A DNA stretch of 64,000 bases from a bacterium. GTDB lineage: Bacteria; Actinomycetota; Thermoleophilia; Solirubrobacterales; Solirubrobacteraceae. The stretch is taken from NCBI GenBank assembly GCA_021323635.1, contig JAJPKQ010000036.1, positions 1-64,000 on the forward strand. The letters run 5' to 3'. The notes under the pieces were generated by a model that was given only the letters and a program-made list of their open reading frames with translations, searched no databases and was not told the DNA's origin. The first letter of the stretch is position 1. The number at the start of each line of letters is the position of its first letter. Made by a program: the position numbers and the translations under genes. Positions 56,915 through 64,000 of the stretch are shown here, in pieces.

Positions 56915-56958
56915 GACGGGCCCGTCATGCCGCCGGCGCCCAGGGCGCCGGCGGCATG
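56915..56958 (+). terminator. Perfect palindromes between convergent genes
   Basis: GACGGGCCCGTC is a 12-bp palindrome at 56915-56926. Directly after it, CATGCCGCCGGCGCCC (56926-56941) and its exact complement (56943-56958) flank a single A: 16-bp perfect arms. Situated midway between the hibernation factor and the opposing membrane protein gene, this is a probable bidirectional terminator, though no T-run follows. Confidence 0.6.
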
Positions 56959-56996
56959 TCATCAGGCCCGGCCGTCCGCGAATTCTGGCAGCGCGC

Positions 56997-57971
56997 TCAG
57001 GCGGCGGGTGTCCCTGGCTGCGCGGGCTGCCCGGTCGCCTGCAGCGCCCGCGCTGGCGCGGCGACCTCCAGCTCGTGGCGGACGCGCTCGCTCGTCAGCT
57101 CATGCGCGATCTGAGCCAGCAGCGAGATCGCCGCAAGGCCGAGCGCCAGGCCAAATGCGATCCAGCGCAGCGTCGCGGTGCTGTAGACCGCCATCGTCAC
57201 GATCATGGCCACCGCGACAGCGAAGCTGGCGCTCATAGTCAGAATCGCCGAGGCACGTCCGGCGTCCTTGCGAGACTGCGCGCGCGAAGGCTCGGCCACG
57301 AGCAGCCGCTGCATCAAGGCCCCCAGCGCAATCACGCCGGCGCCGATGCCGCCTACGCCGAAGGACAGCCAGCGCAGGGTGTCGTAGCTGGTGCCGGGAA
57401 CATGCAGCGCGAAGGTCATCAGCGTGACGAACACTCCCGCTACCGCGATGGCGGTCAGTGCGAGCCAGTAAGTCCACGAGCGCATCGGCGCGCTGACCTC
57501 GAGCCGCCGCGCGAGCGATCCCGCGCCGCTGCCCGATGAGGCCCGCGCGTGCGGCTCGCTGAGAGCAAGCAGCTCATCTTCGACGCTCGCCAGTGGGATC
57601 CGGTGCTCGAGCGCGTATGTGACGCGCTCGACCGTCGTCTCGTGAAGCGCGAGCGCGCGCAGCGAGATCACAAGCAGCGCGACACCGGACGCGAGGGCGA
57701 GCCAGAGTGAGGTGGGGGCGTTGAAGGAGCGCATCGCGACTATCGTGAAGCCGCCAACAAGCGCGCTCAGCGCGCTCAATCCCGAGAAGGAGCGGTTTTC
57801 GCGCAGCAACGCCACGCCGAATGCGACCAGCGAGAGCGCAGTTGCCGCAATCGCTACTGCAAACGTGATCCATATCGAGGCCGATGCCGAGAAGGCAAAG
57901 CGCTCGACTGCGATGAAGGCTCCGGCGACCGCGGTCGCCAAGCTCATCGCCCAATAGCGTGTATGTGTCAT
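56997..57971 (-). CDS. Eight-helix membrane protein with internal repeat
   Basis: 324 residues from ATG 57971, which has AGGAGG upstream. Two blocks of four hydrophobic helices (about 5-120 and 175-300) are joined by a soluble linker LEHRIPLASVEDELLALSEPHARASS (in part). The blocks look related (YWAMSLATAVAGAFIAVERFAFSAS against YWLALTAIAVAGVFVTLMTFAL), suggesting a duplication. No known transporter or enzyme motif is visible. It lies within the stress-gene block. Confidence 0.7.
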   Translation of the reverse strand: MTHTRYWAMSLATAVAGAFIAVERFAFSASASIWITFAVAIAATALSLVAFGVALLRENRSFSGLSALSALVGGFTIVAMRSFNAPTSLWLALASGVALLVISLRALALHETTVERVTYALEHRIPLASVEDELLALSEPHARASSGSGAGSLARRLEVSAPMRSWTYWLALTAIAVAGVFVTLMTFALHVPGTSYDTLRWLSFGVGGIGAGVIALGALMQRLLVAEPSRAQSRKDAGRASAILTMSASFAVAVAMIVTMAVYSTATLRWIAFGLALGLAAISLLAQIAHELTSERVRHELEVAAPARALQATGQPAQPGTPAA

Positions 57972-58093
57972 TTTTGAACCTCCTGGATGGTTGCCTGCAC
58001 TCCCACTCGGCAGAGTCTCAACGCCTCGCATGCCGCAATCATCGGGTTAGGCTGCGGTTTGCTCTCAGTAGAAGCGAGCAGCAGGCCGCGAGC

Positions 58094-58597
58094 TCAGTCC
58101 ATGGAGATGGCGGCCGAGCGGGCAGCTGTGATGCGCATGATCTCGTGCGGGCTCACGAGCACAGAATGACGGTGGTCGCCCGCCGGGCAGAGCACCACTG
58201 GATGGTCCAGCAGCTCGCTGTCGAGCACCTCCGCGGCGGGCAGCATCGGCCCGAACGGCGGCAGCGCGCCGACTTCAACCCTTGGGAAGTCACGCGCGAT
58301 CTCGGCCTCGCTTGCCAGCCGCAGCCTGCGCGTTGCGCCAAGCAGCGCGCGAAGCTTGCGCAGGTCCAGGCGCATTGAGGCCGGAACGGCGGCGATCACG
58401 TAGGCATTGCCGTCGTGAAGCACGATCGTCTTTGCCACCTCCGCAGCTGATACATGGGCTGCGCCCGCCTCCGCAGCGGCGCTCATGACAGGCTCATGCT
58501 CCAGCAGCTCATAGGCGACGCGCTCGCCTCGCAGATAGTCGGTGATCGCATCGACGCCGGTTGTCTCGAGCGCACCCGATGTCTGCCTCTCTGTCAT
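58094..58597 (-). CDS. YbaK/ProX-type aminoacyl-tRNA deacylase
   Basis: 167 residues of the YbaK/EbsC fold, which hydrolyses mischarged tRNAs. VAYELLEHEPVMSAAAEA, the catalytic lysine in AAEVAKTIVLHDGNAYVIAAVPA, LGATRRLRLASEAEI and ALPPFGPML are characteristic. Substrate tRNA not assignable. AGGAGG precedes the ATG on the minus strand. Confidence 0.9.
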   Translation of the reverse strand: MTERQTSGALETTGVDAITDYLRGERVAYELLEHEPVMSAAAEAGAAHVSAAEVAKTIVLHDGNAYVIAAVPASMRLDLRKLRALLGATRRLRLASEAEIARDFPRVEVGALPPFGPMLPAAEVLDSELLDHPVVLCPAGDHRHSVLVSPHEIMRITAARSAAISMD

Positions 58598-58891
58598 TGT
58601 CGGCCTCCTGCTCAGACTGGTCTCTCAGCGCCCGCGCTGCCCGCGGGGCGCAGCTGGTGGTCAATGGGGCCTCAACGCTATTGATCCACGCGGCACCCGC
58701 CATCGGCCCAAGCCCGCCGCCTGCCTCCGTAGTCCTCACGGGTCGAGCGCGATCGCGGCGACGACGGTCGCTAAGTAGTCATCCGAAGCAAAGTCGCCGC
58801 AATCTACCGAGGGAGAGGACTGCTGCGGCAGCGATCATCTGCAGCGGCCCGGCCGCCCAGACCGGATGCAGCTCAGCGATCAGGGGACGCG

Positions 58892-59137
58892 ATGACGATG
58901 GCAATCTGCGAAGTCTGCGGCAACGACTACGACAAGCCACTTGAGATCACCCTCTCCGGCAGCGGCGAGAAGCGCATCTTTGACAGCTTCGAGTGCGCAA
59001 TACATGCGCTCGCTCCCGCCTGCGCTCGCTGCGGGGTGCGCATCCTCGGCCACGGCGTGGAGGCAGCTGGCGCCTTCTACTGCTCTGCAAGCTGCGCGCA
59101 CGCGGCCGGCATCCTGAGCGTGAGCGACCGCGCCTGA
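58892..59137 (+). CDS. Small zinc-binding protein
   Basis: 81 residues with cysteine/histidine pairs: CEVCGNDY, FECAIHALAPACARCG, GHG, and YCSASCAHAAG. The seven cysteines and several histidines suggest two treble-clef or zinc-ribbon sites. AGGGGA is 4 nt before ATG 58892; ATG 58898 is also possible. Its function is unknown. Its stop lies inside a 36-nt palindrome shared with the convergent SDR gene. Confidence 0.75.
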   Translation: MTMAICEVCGNDYDKPLEITLSGSGEKRIFDSFECAIHALAPACARCGVRILGHGVEAAGAFYCSASCAHAAGILSVSDRA

Positions 59138-59156
59138 GCTCAGGCGCGGTCGCTCA
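59121..59156 (+). terminator. 36-nt perfect palindrome spanning two stop codons
   Basis: TGAGCGACCGCGCCTGAG (59121-59138) is followed immediately by its exact reverse complement (59139-59156). It covers the TGA of the zinc-protein gene and the TGA of the opposing SDR gene. It probably acts as a terminator or 3' end stabiliser for both transcripts. Confidence 0.6.
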
Positions 59157-59945
59157 GCGCATCGTGCGCTGACCCTCAGCGAGGCTGCGTGCTATCCGCT
59201 CGCCGCCGGAGAGGCGTGTCACCCTTGCTGCGGTCTCTGGCGCGATGCCAGCAAAGGCGCTTGCCAGGCGCAGGCCCAGGGGCGCCACGTCGACCTCGCC
59301 AAGATCGCGCTCGACCGCACGCACCGCCGCCTGCGCGACATCCTCAGGCGAGCGCGTGCCGATCCCGGGCGGCAGCTTGGCGCCGGACTTGGCGAACATT
59401 CCCGCCTCGCGGATGAAGCCCGGCGTGAGCACGCTCACGCCGATGCCGCTGCCCTGCAGCTCAGCGCGCATCGCAAGCGCAAAGCCGCGCAGGCCGAACT
59501 TGGTTGCGTTGTAAGGGGCCGAGTGGGCGGTTGCGGCCTTGCCTGCGAGCGAGGAGACAAACAGCAGATGGCCGCGGCCGCGCTCGCGCATGGCGGGAAG
59601 CAGCTGCCGCGTGAGAACGACCGGCGCGCGCAGGTTCACCAGCAGCGTGCGGTCAAGCTCCTCGACGCTGAAGCTCTCGAGCATGCCGGTCCCCGGCAGC
59701 CCCGCATTGGCGATCAGGATGTCCACCTCCCCGGCCTGCTCGGCGAGCCGCTCCGGCGCGCCCACCTGCGCCAGGTCCGCGGCGGCGACCTGCGCCTTCA
59801 GCTCGGCTGCCAGCGCGTCCAAGGCCTCTCCGCCGCGTCCTGAGAGCACCAGGCTTGCGCCGCGAACATGGAAGGCCCGCGCGATCGCCTGGCCGATGCC
59901 GCCGCTGGCGCCTGTGATCAACACTCGTGCTCCAGAGATCTGCAT
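59154..59945 (-). CDS. Short-chain dehydrogenase/reductase
   Basis: 263-residue SDR oxidoreductase. Cofactor motif TGASGGIGQA (11-20), NAG near 80, the catalytic serine in FVSSLAGK (131-132) and YNATK (Y145, K149). SGRGG after the second strand favours NADP over NAD. The substrate is not predictable. TAGGCT 8 nt upstream on the minus strand serves as -10. Only 20 bp separate its start from the divergent miaA start. Confidence 0.92.
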   Translation of the reverse strand: MQISGARVLITGASGGIGQAIARAFHVRGASLVLSGRGGEALDALAAELKAQVAAADLAQVGAPERLAEQAGEVDILIANAGLPGTGMLESFSVEELDRTLLVNLRAPVVLTRQLLPAMRERGRGHLLFVSSLAGKAATAHSAPYNATKFGLRGFALAMRAELQGSGIGVSVLTPGFIREAGMFAKSGAKLPPGIGTRSPEDVAQAAVRAVERDLGEVDVAPLGLRLASAFAGIAPETAARVTRLSGGERIARSLAEGQRTMR

Positions 59946-59953
59946 GACCTGAA

Positions 59954-59959
59954 AGCCTA
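59954..59959 (-). promoter_or_regulatory. -10 box of the SDR gene (leaderless)
   Basis: TAGGCT on the minus strand, 8 nt before the ATG at 59945, inside the 20-bp divergent gap with miaA and the first bases of that region. Confidence 0.4.
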
Positions 59960-59965
59960 CGACAA

Positions 59966-60895
59966 ATGCGCTCCCGCGCGCAGGTCATCGCGATATTCGG
60001 CCCGACCGCGATCGGCAAGACAGCCGTCGCGATCGCGTTTGCGGAGCTGCTGCGCTCCCGCGGGCAACGCCCGCTTGCAATCTCCGCCGACGCGCTGCAG
60101 CTGTATCGCGGCATCGAGATCCTGAGCGGCGCGCCCAGCGCGCAGGAGCGTGCACGTCTCGAGCACCGCTTGGTCTCCATCGCGCCGCTCGGCGAGCGCT
60201 TCTCGGCGGGTCGCTACAGCGCCCTCGCACACGCGAGCGTCGATGAGGCGCTTGCGGCCGGAATGGTGCCGATCGTGGTGGGCGGAACGGGCCTGTACCT
60301 TCGCGCTGCGCTTGCCGACCTGGACCTGCGCCCGCCGACGGACCCGCAGCTGCGCGCGCGCCTGCAGGCGCAGCTTGACGCCTGCGGCCCCGAGGCGCTG
60401 CACGGGCGGCTGGCGCGCCTTGCGCCCGATGCGGCCGCGCGCATCGACCGCCGCGACCGGCAGCGGATCGTCCGTGCGCTCGAGCTGATCGAAGCCGGGC
60501 GCAGACCTCCTGAGCCTGCCGCTCGCGAGGCCCCCGGCGCTCTATGGAGCGCGCAGATGCGCAGGCCGACGCTGCTGATCGGCCTGGTGACGCCCCTGCC
60601 CGAGCTCTACGCGCGGGTCCACGAGCGCGTCCGCACGATGCTCGCGCAGGGCGCGCGTGAGGAGGTGCTGCGCGCCGAGCAGGCAGGGGCCTCTGCGGCC
60701 GTGCGCAAGGCGATCGGCTACCGCGAGCTGCTTGCCGGCGACGAGCAGGCGATGGAGCTTGCCACTCGCCGCTATGCCCGTCGCCAGCTCACCTGGATGC
60801 GCAAGCTGGCCGGGGCGCGCCTGATCGATGTCACGGGTCGCCAGCCGGAGGTCGTTGCGCAGGAGATCGCAGCGATCTGGGAGCGCGGCGGCTGA
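59966..60895 (+). CDS. miaA: tRNA dimethylallyltransferase
   Basis: Adds the isopentenyl group to A37 of tRNA, the substrate of MiaB. P-loop IFGPTAIGKTAVA (about 8-20), AISADALQLYRG, VVGGTGLYLRAAL, and the tRNA-binding C-terminal part with VRKAIGYRELLAGD and ATRRYARRQLTWMRKL. 309 residues, normal. The usual DSxQ(V/I)Y is ISADALQLY here, so the first serine of that motif is shifted. Followed by dapF. Confidence 0.94.
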   Translation: MRSRAQVIAIFGPTAIGKTAVAIAFAELLRSRGQRPLAISADALQLYRGIEILSGAPSAQERARLEHRLVSIAPLGERFSAGRYSALAHASVDEALAAGMVPIVVGGTGLYLRAALADLDLRPPTDPQLRARLQAQLDACGPEALHGRLARLAPDAAARIDRRDRQRIVRALELIEAGRRPPEPAAREAPGALWSAQMRRPTLLIGLVTPLPELYARVHERVRTMLAQGAREEVLRAEQAGASAAVRKAIGYRELLAGDEQAMELATRRYARRQLTWMRKLAGARLIDVTGRQPEVVAQEIAAIWERGG

Positions 60896-60919
60896 GCACC
60901 TGAAGCCGCGCCACCCCCA

Positions 60920-60925
60920 TAGACT
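60920..60925 (+). promoter_or_regulatory. -10 box of dapF (leaderless)
   Basis: TAGACT lies 9 nt before ATG 60935. Confidence 0.45.
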
Positions 60926-60934
60926 GCTTGCGCT

Positions 60935-61795
60935 ATGGACCTTGAGAAGTGGCAGGCGCTCGGCAACGACTACCTGATCATCGAGCGCTCCAAGCTTCCC
61001 TTCGAGCTCAGCCGTGCGCGCATCACCCGCCTCTGCGCGCCGCATTTCGGCCTCGGCGCCGACGGCATCCTGCTCGTGGAGCGACTGCAAGGGCAGGAGC
61101 CGCTTGCGGGCGCGCTGCGGATCTTCAACCCCGATGGCTCCGAGGCTGAGCTCTCGGGCAATGGCGCGCGCGAGGCCGCGCTGTACATGCACAAGCATGG
61201 CTGGGCGCCTGCGGAGCGCTTCGGGATCCAGACCGCGGCGGGCATCGTCTGCCCGGAGATCCTGCCCGAGGGCTTCTGCCGCATGGACATGGGCCAGGCC
61301 GCCGTCCGCTCGGCCGACTATCCGGACGCGCCCGCGGATGGGCGCGGGGAGGTCACGGTCGCCGGCAGGGCACTTGCCTTCCAGCATGTCTCGATCGGCA
61401 ACCCCCAGTGCGCGATCGCGCTCGAGAGCGAGGAGCTCCTGCAGGCGCTCGACCTTGCCGCGATCGGCCCGGCGATCGAAGCCGACCCGCGCTTCCCCAA
61501 CCGCACCAACGTCTCCTTCTACGTCGCGCGCTCGCCGCAGCAGATCAGGGCACGGATCTTCGAGCGGGGGGTGGGGGAGACGCTCTCCTCCGGAACCGGC
61601 GCCGCCGGTGCGGCCGTCGCGCACGCGCTCGCCAGCGGCGGCGGCGAGCGCACGGTGAAGGTGCTGCTCGATGGGGGAGAGCTGCTCGTGGAGGTCGCCG
61701 CCGACCTTCACGTCCACCAGCGCGGGTGGGCGTTGCCGGTGTATAAAGCGACACTTGCGCAGGAGCTCATCGACGAGCTTGCCGCGCTTGAGTGA
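60935..61795 (+). CDS. dapF: Diaminopimelate epimerase-like protein lacking both catalytic cysteines
   Basis: 286 residues with the two-domain DapF fold: WQALGNDYLIIE, FGLGADGILLVE, FNPDGSEAEL, GNPQCAI, ERGVGETL. Normal DapF uses two cysteines, in CGNGARC and in ACGTGA. Here the first reads LSGNGAREA (S74) and the second LSSGTGAAG (S219), so both acid/base cysteines are serine. It may be an epimerase of low or altered activity, or have another role. It is directly upstream of dapL, which supports a diaminopimelate context. Confidence 0.85.
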   Translation: MDLEKWQALGNDYLIIERSKLPFELSRARITRLCAPHFGLGADGILLVERLQGQEPLAGALRIFNPDGSEAELSGNGAREAALYMHKHGWAPAERFGIQTAAGIVCPEILPEGFCRMDMGQAAVRSADYPDAPADGRGEVTVAGRALAFQHVSIGNPQCAIALESEELLQALDLAAIGPAIEADPRFPNRTNVSFYVARSPQQIRARIFERGVGETLSSGTGAAGAAVAHALASGGGERTVKVLLDGGELLVEVAADLHVHQRGWALPVYKATLAQELIDELAALE

Positions 61796-61809
61796 GAACA
61801 AGGAGAGCC

Positions 61810-62973
61810 ATGACCCCAAGCAAGCGTCTGCAGCGGATCCCCCCCTATCTGTTCGCTGAGCTGGAGCGCAAGATCGCAGCCAAGCGCGCGGCGGGCGTCG
61901 ACGTGATCAGCCTCGGCATCGGCGATCCGGATCGCCCGACGCCCGCCCTGATCGTCGAGGCCGGCCAGGAAGCGCTCGCTGACCCGAGCACCCATCGCTA
62001 TCCCACCAATCGCGGGCGCCAAGAGCTCAGGGTGGCGGTTGCCGACTACTACATGCGACGCTTCGACGTGACGCTTGATCCCGATACCGAGGTGATCCCG
62101 GCGATCGGGGCAAAGGAGGCGATCTTCAATCTCAACCTTGCCTTCCTGGACCCCAGCGACGTCGCGCTGGCCGCAGACCCCGGCTATCCGGTCTACACCG
62201 CCGGCCCGCTGCTGGTCGGGGCCGAGGCGATCGTGATGCCGCTGGTGCCCGAGCTCGGCTTTGTGCCGGATCTCGACGCGATCGGCGCAGAGCTGGCCGG
62301 CAAGGCGAAGCTGATGTACCTCAACTACCCGAACAACCCCACGGCGGCGACCGCGCCGGAGGGCTTCTTCGAGCGCGTGGTCGCCTTTGCGCACGAGCAC
62401 CAGATCCTGGTGGTGCACGACAACTCCTACTCCGAGATCACCTTCGACGGCTACCGCGCTCCGTCGTTCCTCGCGACCCCCGGCGCCAAGGACGTCGGCA
62501 TCGAGGTCTACTCGCTCTCCAAGGGCTACAACATGACCGGCTGGCGCTGCGCGGCTCTCGTCGGAAACGCCCAAGCGCTCGAGGCCTACTGGCGATTGAA
62601 GACCAACATCGACTCCGGGCTCTTCGAGGCGATCCAGCTGGCCGGGGTGGCTGCGCTCTCGGCCGACGCAGATGCCGAGGTCGAGTCGATGCGCCTCCTC
62701 TACGAGCGCCGGCGCGATCTGGTCTGCGATGCGCTGCGCAAGATCGGCGTCGCCGTCACCAAGCCGCGTGCGACGATCTACGTGTGGGCGCCGGTGCCCA
62801 AGGGCTTTGCAAGCTCGATCGACTTCTGCGAGCACGTGCTCGAGCGCGCGGCGGTAGTGGTCTCTCCCGGCGGCGCCTACGGGCCCTCCGGCGAGGGCTG
62901 GTTCCGCATCTCGCTGACCACCCCCGAGGAGCGGCTCGAGGAGGCGATCGAGCGGCTGGGGGCGCTTGCCTAG
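61810..62973 (+). CDS. dapL: LL-diaminopimelate aminotransferase
   Basis: PLP class I aminotransferase converting tetrahydrodipicolinate directly to LL-DAP. RIPPYLFAELERKIAAKRA at the start, IPAIGAKEAIFNL, YLNYPNNPTAATAP, and the PLP lysine in SLSKGYNMTGWR (about K238) match the DapL group closely. 387 residues. AAGGAG (61800-61805) before ATG 61810 fixes the start. With dapA, dapB and dapF in this window it completes the short aminotransferase route; dapD/dapC/dapE are not seen. Confidence 0.92.
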   Translation: MTPSKRLQRIPPYLFAELERKIAAKRAAGVDVISLGIGDPDRPTPALIVEAGQEALADPSTHRYPTNRGRQELRVAVADYYMRRFDVTLDPDTEVIPAIGAKEAIFNLNLAFLDPSDVALAADPGYPVYTAGPLLVGAEAIVMPLVPELGFVPDLDAIGAELAGKAKLMYLNYPNNPTAATAPEGFFERVVAFAHEHQILVVHDNSYSEITFDGYRAPSFLATPGAKDVGIEVYSLSKGYNMTGWRCAALVGNAQALEAYWRLKTNIDSGLFEAIQLAGVAALSADADAEVESMRLLYERRRDLVCDALRKIGVAVTKPRATIYVWAPVPKGFASSIDFCEHVLERAAVVVSPGGAYGPSGEGWFRISLTTPEERLEEAIERLGALA

Positions 62974-62990
62974 CGCCCGCCCGTGCGCGC

Positions 62991-63571
62991 TCAGGCCACC
63001 AGCAGCGCCGCGCCAACCGGGATGTGGCGATAGAGCCGGGAGACGGCGGCGGGCAGCATCCTGACGCAGCCGTGTAAGGGGTTGCCGGTATCGCCTGCGG
63101 CGCGAAGTAAGGGCCGTGAATGCCGACGACGCCGCCTCCCGGCCATTCTGAGAGCGTCGAGTAGTCGGCGGTGCCCAAGGCATCCGGCCAGTAGCCGGAG
63201 GAGGGATCGGCGATCGGGAGCTTCTCGCGGATCCAGAAGCGACCGGCCGGCGTGGGCGTCTGGGGGGCGCCGACCCCGACCGGCGCCCGAAAGCGCAGGT
63301 GCCCGTAGCGGTATGCCGAGAGGGTGCGCGCCGCGCGATTGACCGCCAGCTGCCAGTGCGTCACCTGCAAGCGCCCGAGCGCTGCACGCGGAACCCACCC
63401 CGTGCGCCCATCCGGGCGCCCCGGTACGCGGATGCGCATCCACCTGCGCCCGCCGCGCCAGATGCGCTCGGCAAGCCGCATGTAGACCTCCGGGAAGCCG
63501 TCTTCTGTGAAGAGATGAAGCGTCGTCAGCCGCCGGCCGTCCGGGGTGGGGGAGGAGCGTACGAAAGCCAC
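62991..63571 (-). pseudogene. L,D-transpeptidase (YkuD), frameshifted and truncated
   Basis: Peptidoglycan cross-linking enzyme family. From GTG 63571 the frame gives an SH3-like part (FVRSSPTPDGRRLTTL to TGWVPRAALG) and a YkuD domain up to GGGVVGIHGPYFAPQAIP. It then changes to nonsense. The catalytic motif HGCVRMLPAAVSRLYRHIPVG, ending ALLVA and TGA at 62991, continues in another frame. One missing base near 63086-63089 (minus strand ACCGGCAAC) would restore it. The upstream frame is open to 63652 (GGYRTLVLSNERTLTVWAHP) without a start codon or signal peptide. Confidence 0.7.
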
Positions 63572-63632
63572 CTGCGCCGGGTGTGCCCAGACGGTGAGCG
63601 TGCGTTCGTTGGAGAGGACGAGCGTGCGGTAG

Positions 63633-64000
63633 CCGCCCGCGCTTGCCCCCGGTCAACTCACAGCCAGCGGCAACAGCGACCTCGTGGTGGCGCTTGCCGG
63701 CGGCTCAGGGGCCAAGGGTGCGCAGTGCCAGACGGGCGAAGGCTGCACAGCGATCCTCTATGGCAGTGGCAGCGGCGCCTTCTCAGCACCCGTATACCTG
63801 CCGCGCTCGGGCACCGAAGGCTCGACTCGAATCGCGCTGGAAGGGGAGCCACAGGCCTTAGCGATCGGCAACTTCACCGACAGCGGGCGCGCCGACATCG
63901 CCGTTGCGGCAACCGAGTACACCGCCGAGGAGCCCTCGACGCACATCTACGTCTACGAACACGAAGGCGAAGGCCCGGAAGGGCAAGCGTCCTTCAAGCT
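63633..64000 (+). CDS. FG-GAP/VCBS repeat protein, both ends missing
   Basis: The frame runs from a stop at 63630 off the right edge. It reads GQLTASGNSDLVVALAGGSG, two cysteines (AQCQTGEGC), ILYGSGSGAFSAPVYLP, then ALAIGNFTDSGRADIAVAA, a clear FG-GAP beta-propeller repeat, and STHIYVYEHEGEGPEG. No plausible start codon or signal peptide precedes it, and it begins in the middle of a repeat. GAA, GTA and TTA codons are more frequent than in the neighbours. Extracellular adhesin-like function is usual for the family. Confidence 0.6.

Overview
The window is about 64 kb of GC-rich, tightly packed DNA that looks like the chromosome of an actinobacterium, most likely class Thermoleophilia (Solirubrobacterales-type). 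The placement is inferred from gene content: an actinobacterial-type integration host factor next to gmk-rpoZ-coaBC, PyrR-type control of a pyr operon, RNase J after dapA, ThpR-recA-miaB order, LL-DAP aminotransferase next to dapF, and a TANNNT -10 box 6-10 nt in front of many start codons with no Shine-Dalgarno (leaderless genes). I see no rRNA or tRNA gene, CRISPR array, insertion sequence or prophage.

Layout. 0-1.2 kb: end of an XRE-type regulator and RNase Z. 1.2-11.1 kb: UMP biosynthesis operon pyrR-pyrB-pyrC-(cysteine hydrolase)-carA-carB-pyrK-pyrD, mostly with overlapping stop/start codons. It is preceded by a PyrR-binding hairpin that can hide the pyrR ribosome-binding site. pyrE and pyrF are not here. 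11.1-14.3 kb: mihF, gmk, rpoZ, coaBC and a TPR protein. 14.3-15.4 kb: a collagen-like secreted protein whose signal-like start and Gly-X-Y repeats lie in different frames, joined at a CTT-TGA site. 15.6-28.5 kb: the translation/RNA block rimP-nusA-ylxR-infB-rbfA-nrnA-truB-ribF-rpsO-pnp, then an M16 peptidase and dapB.

28.5-35.0 kb, minus strand: a kinase-like protein with a HEPN-like tail, RecD2 helicase and a double-GGDEF membrane protein. 35.2-49.4 kb: a third GGDEF protein, dapA, rnj, a histidine kinase/response regulator pair, ftsK, a RodZ-like protein, cinA, thpR, recA (with a LexA-type box) and miaB; recX is absent.

49.4-59.9 kb: an accessory stretch between miaB and miaA. It holds membrane proteins, a small secreted protein, Hsp20, RtcB, a phosphoribosyltransferase/hydrolase fusion, a DUF2267 protein, a long ribosome-hibernation factor with a doubled C-terminal domain, a YbaK-type deacylase, a zinc protein and an SDR. 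Hsp20, RtcB, the PRTase-hydrolase and the hibernation factor are the same families that belong to the mycobacterial DosR dormancy regulon, so I read 51.7-56.9 kb as a dormancy/stress module.

59.9-63.0 kb: miaA, dapF (both catalytic cysteines replaced by serine) and dapL. 63.0-64.0 kb: an L,D-transpeptidase with a frameshift just before its catalytic motif, abutting head-to-head the start-less beginning of an FG-GAP protein that runs off the window; that junction looks broken or misassembled.
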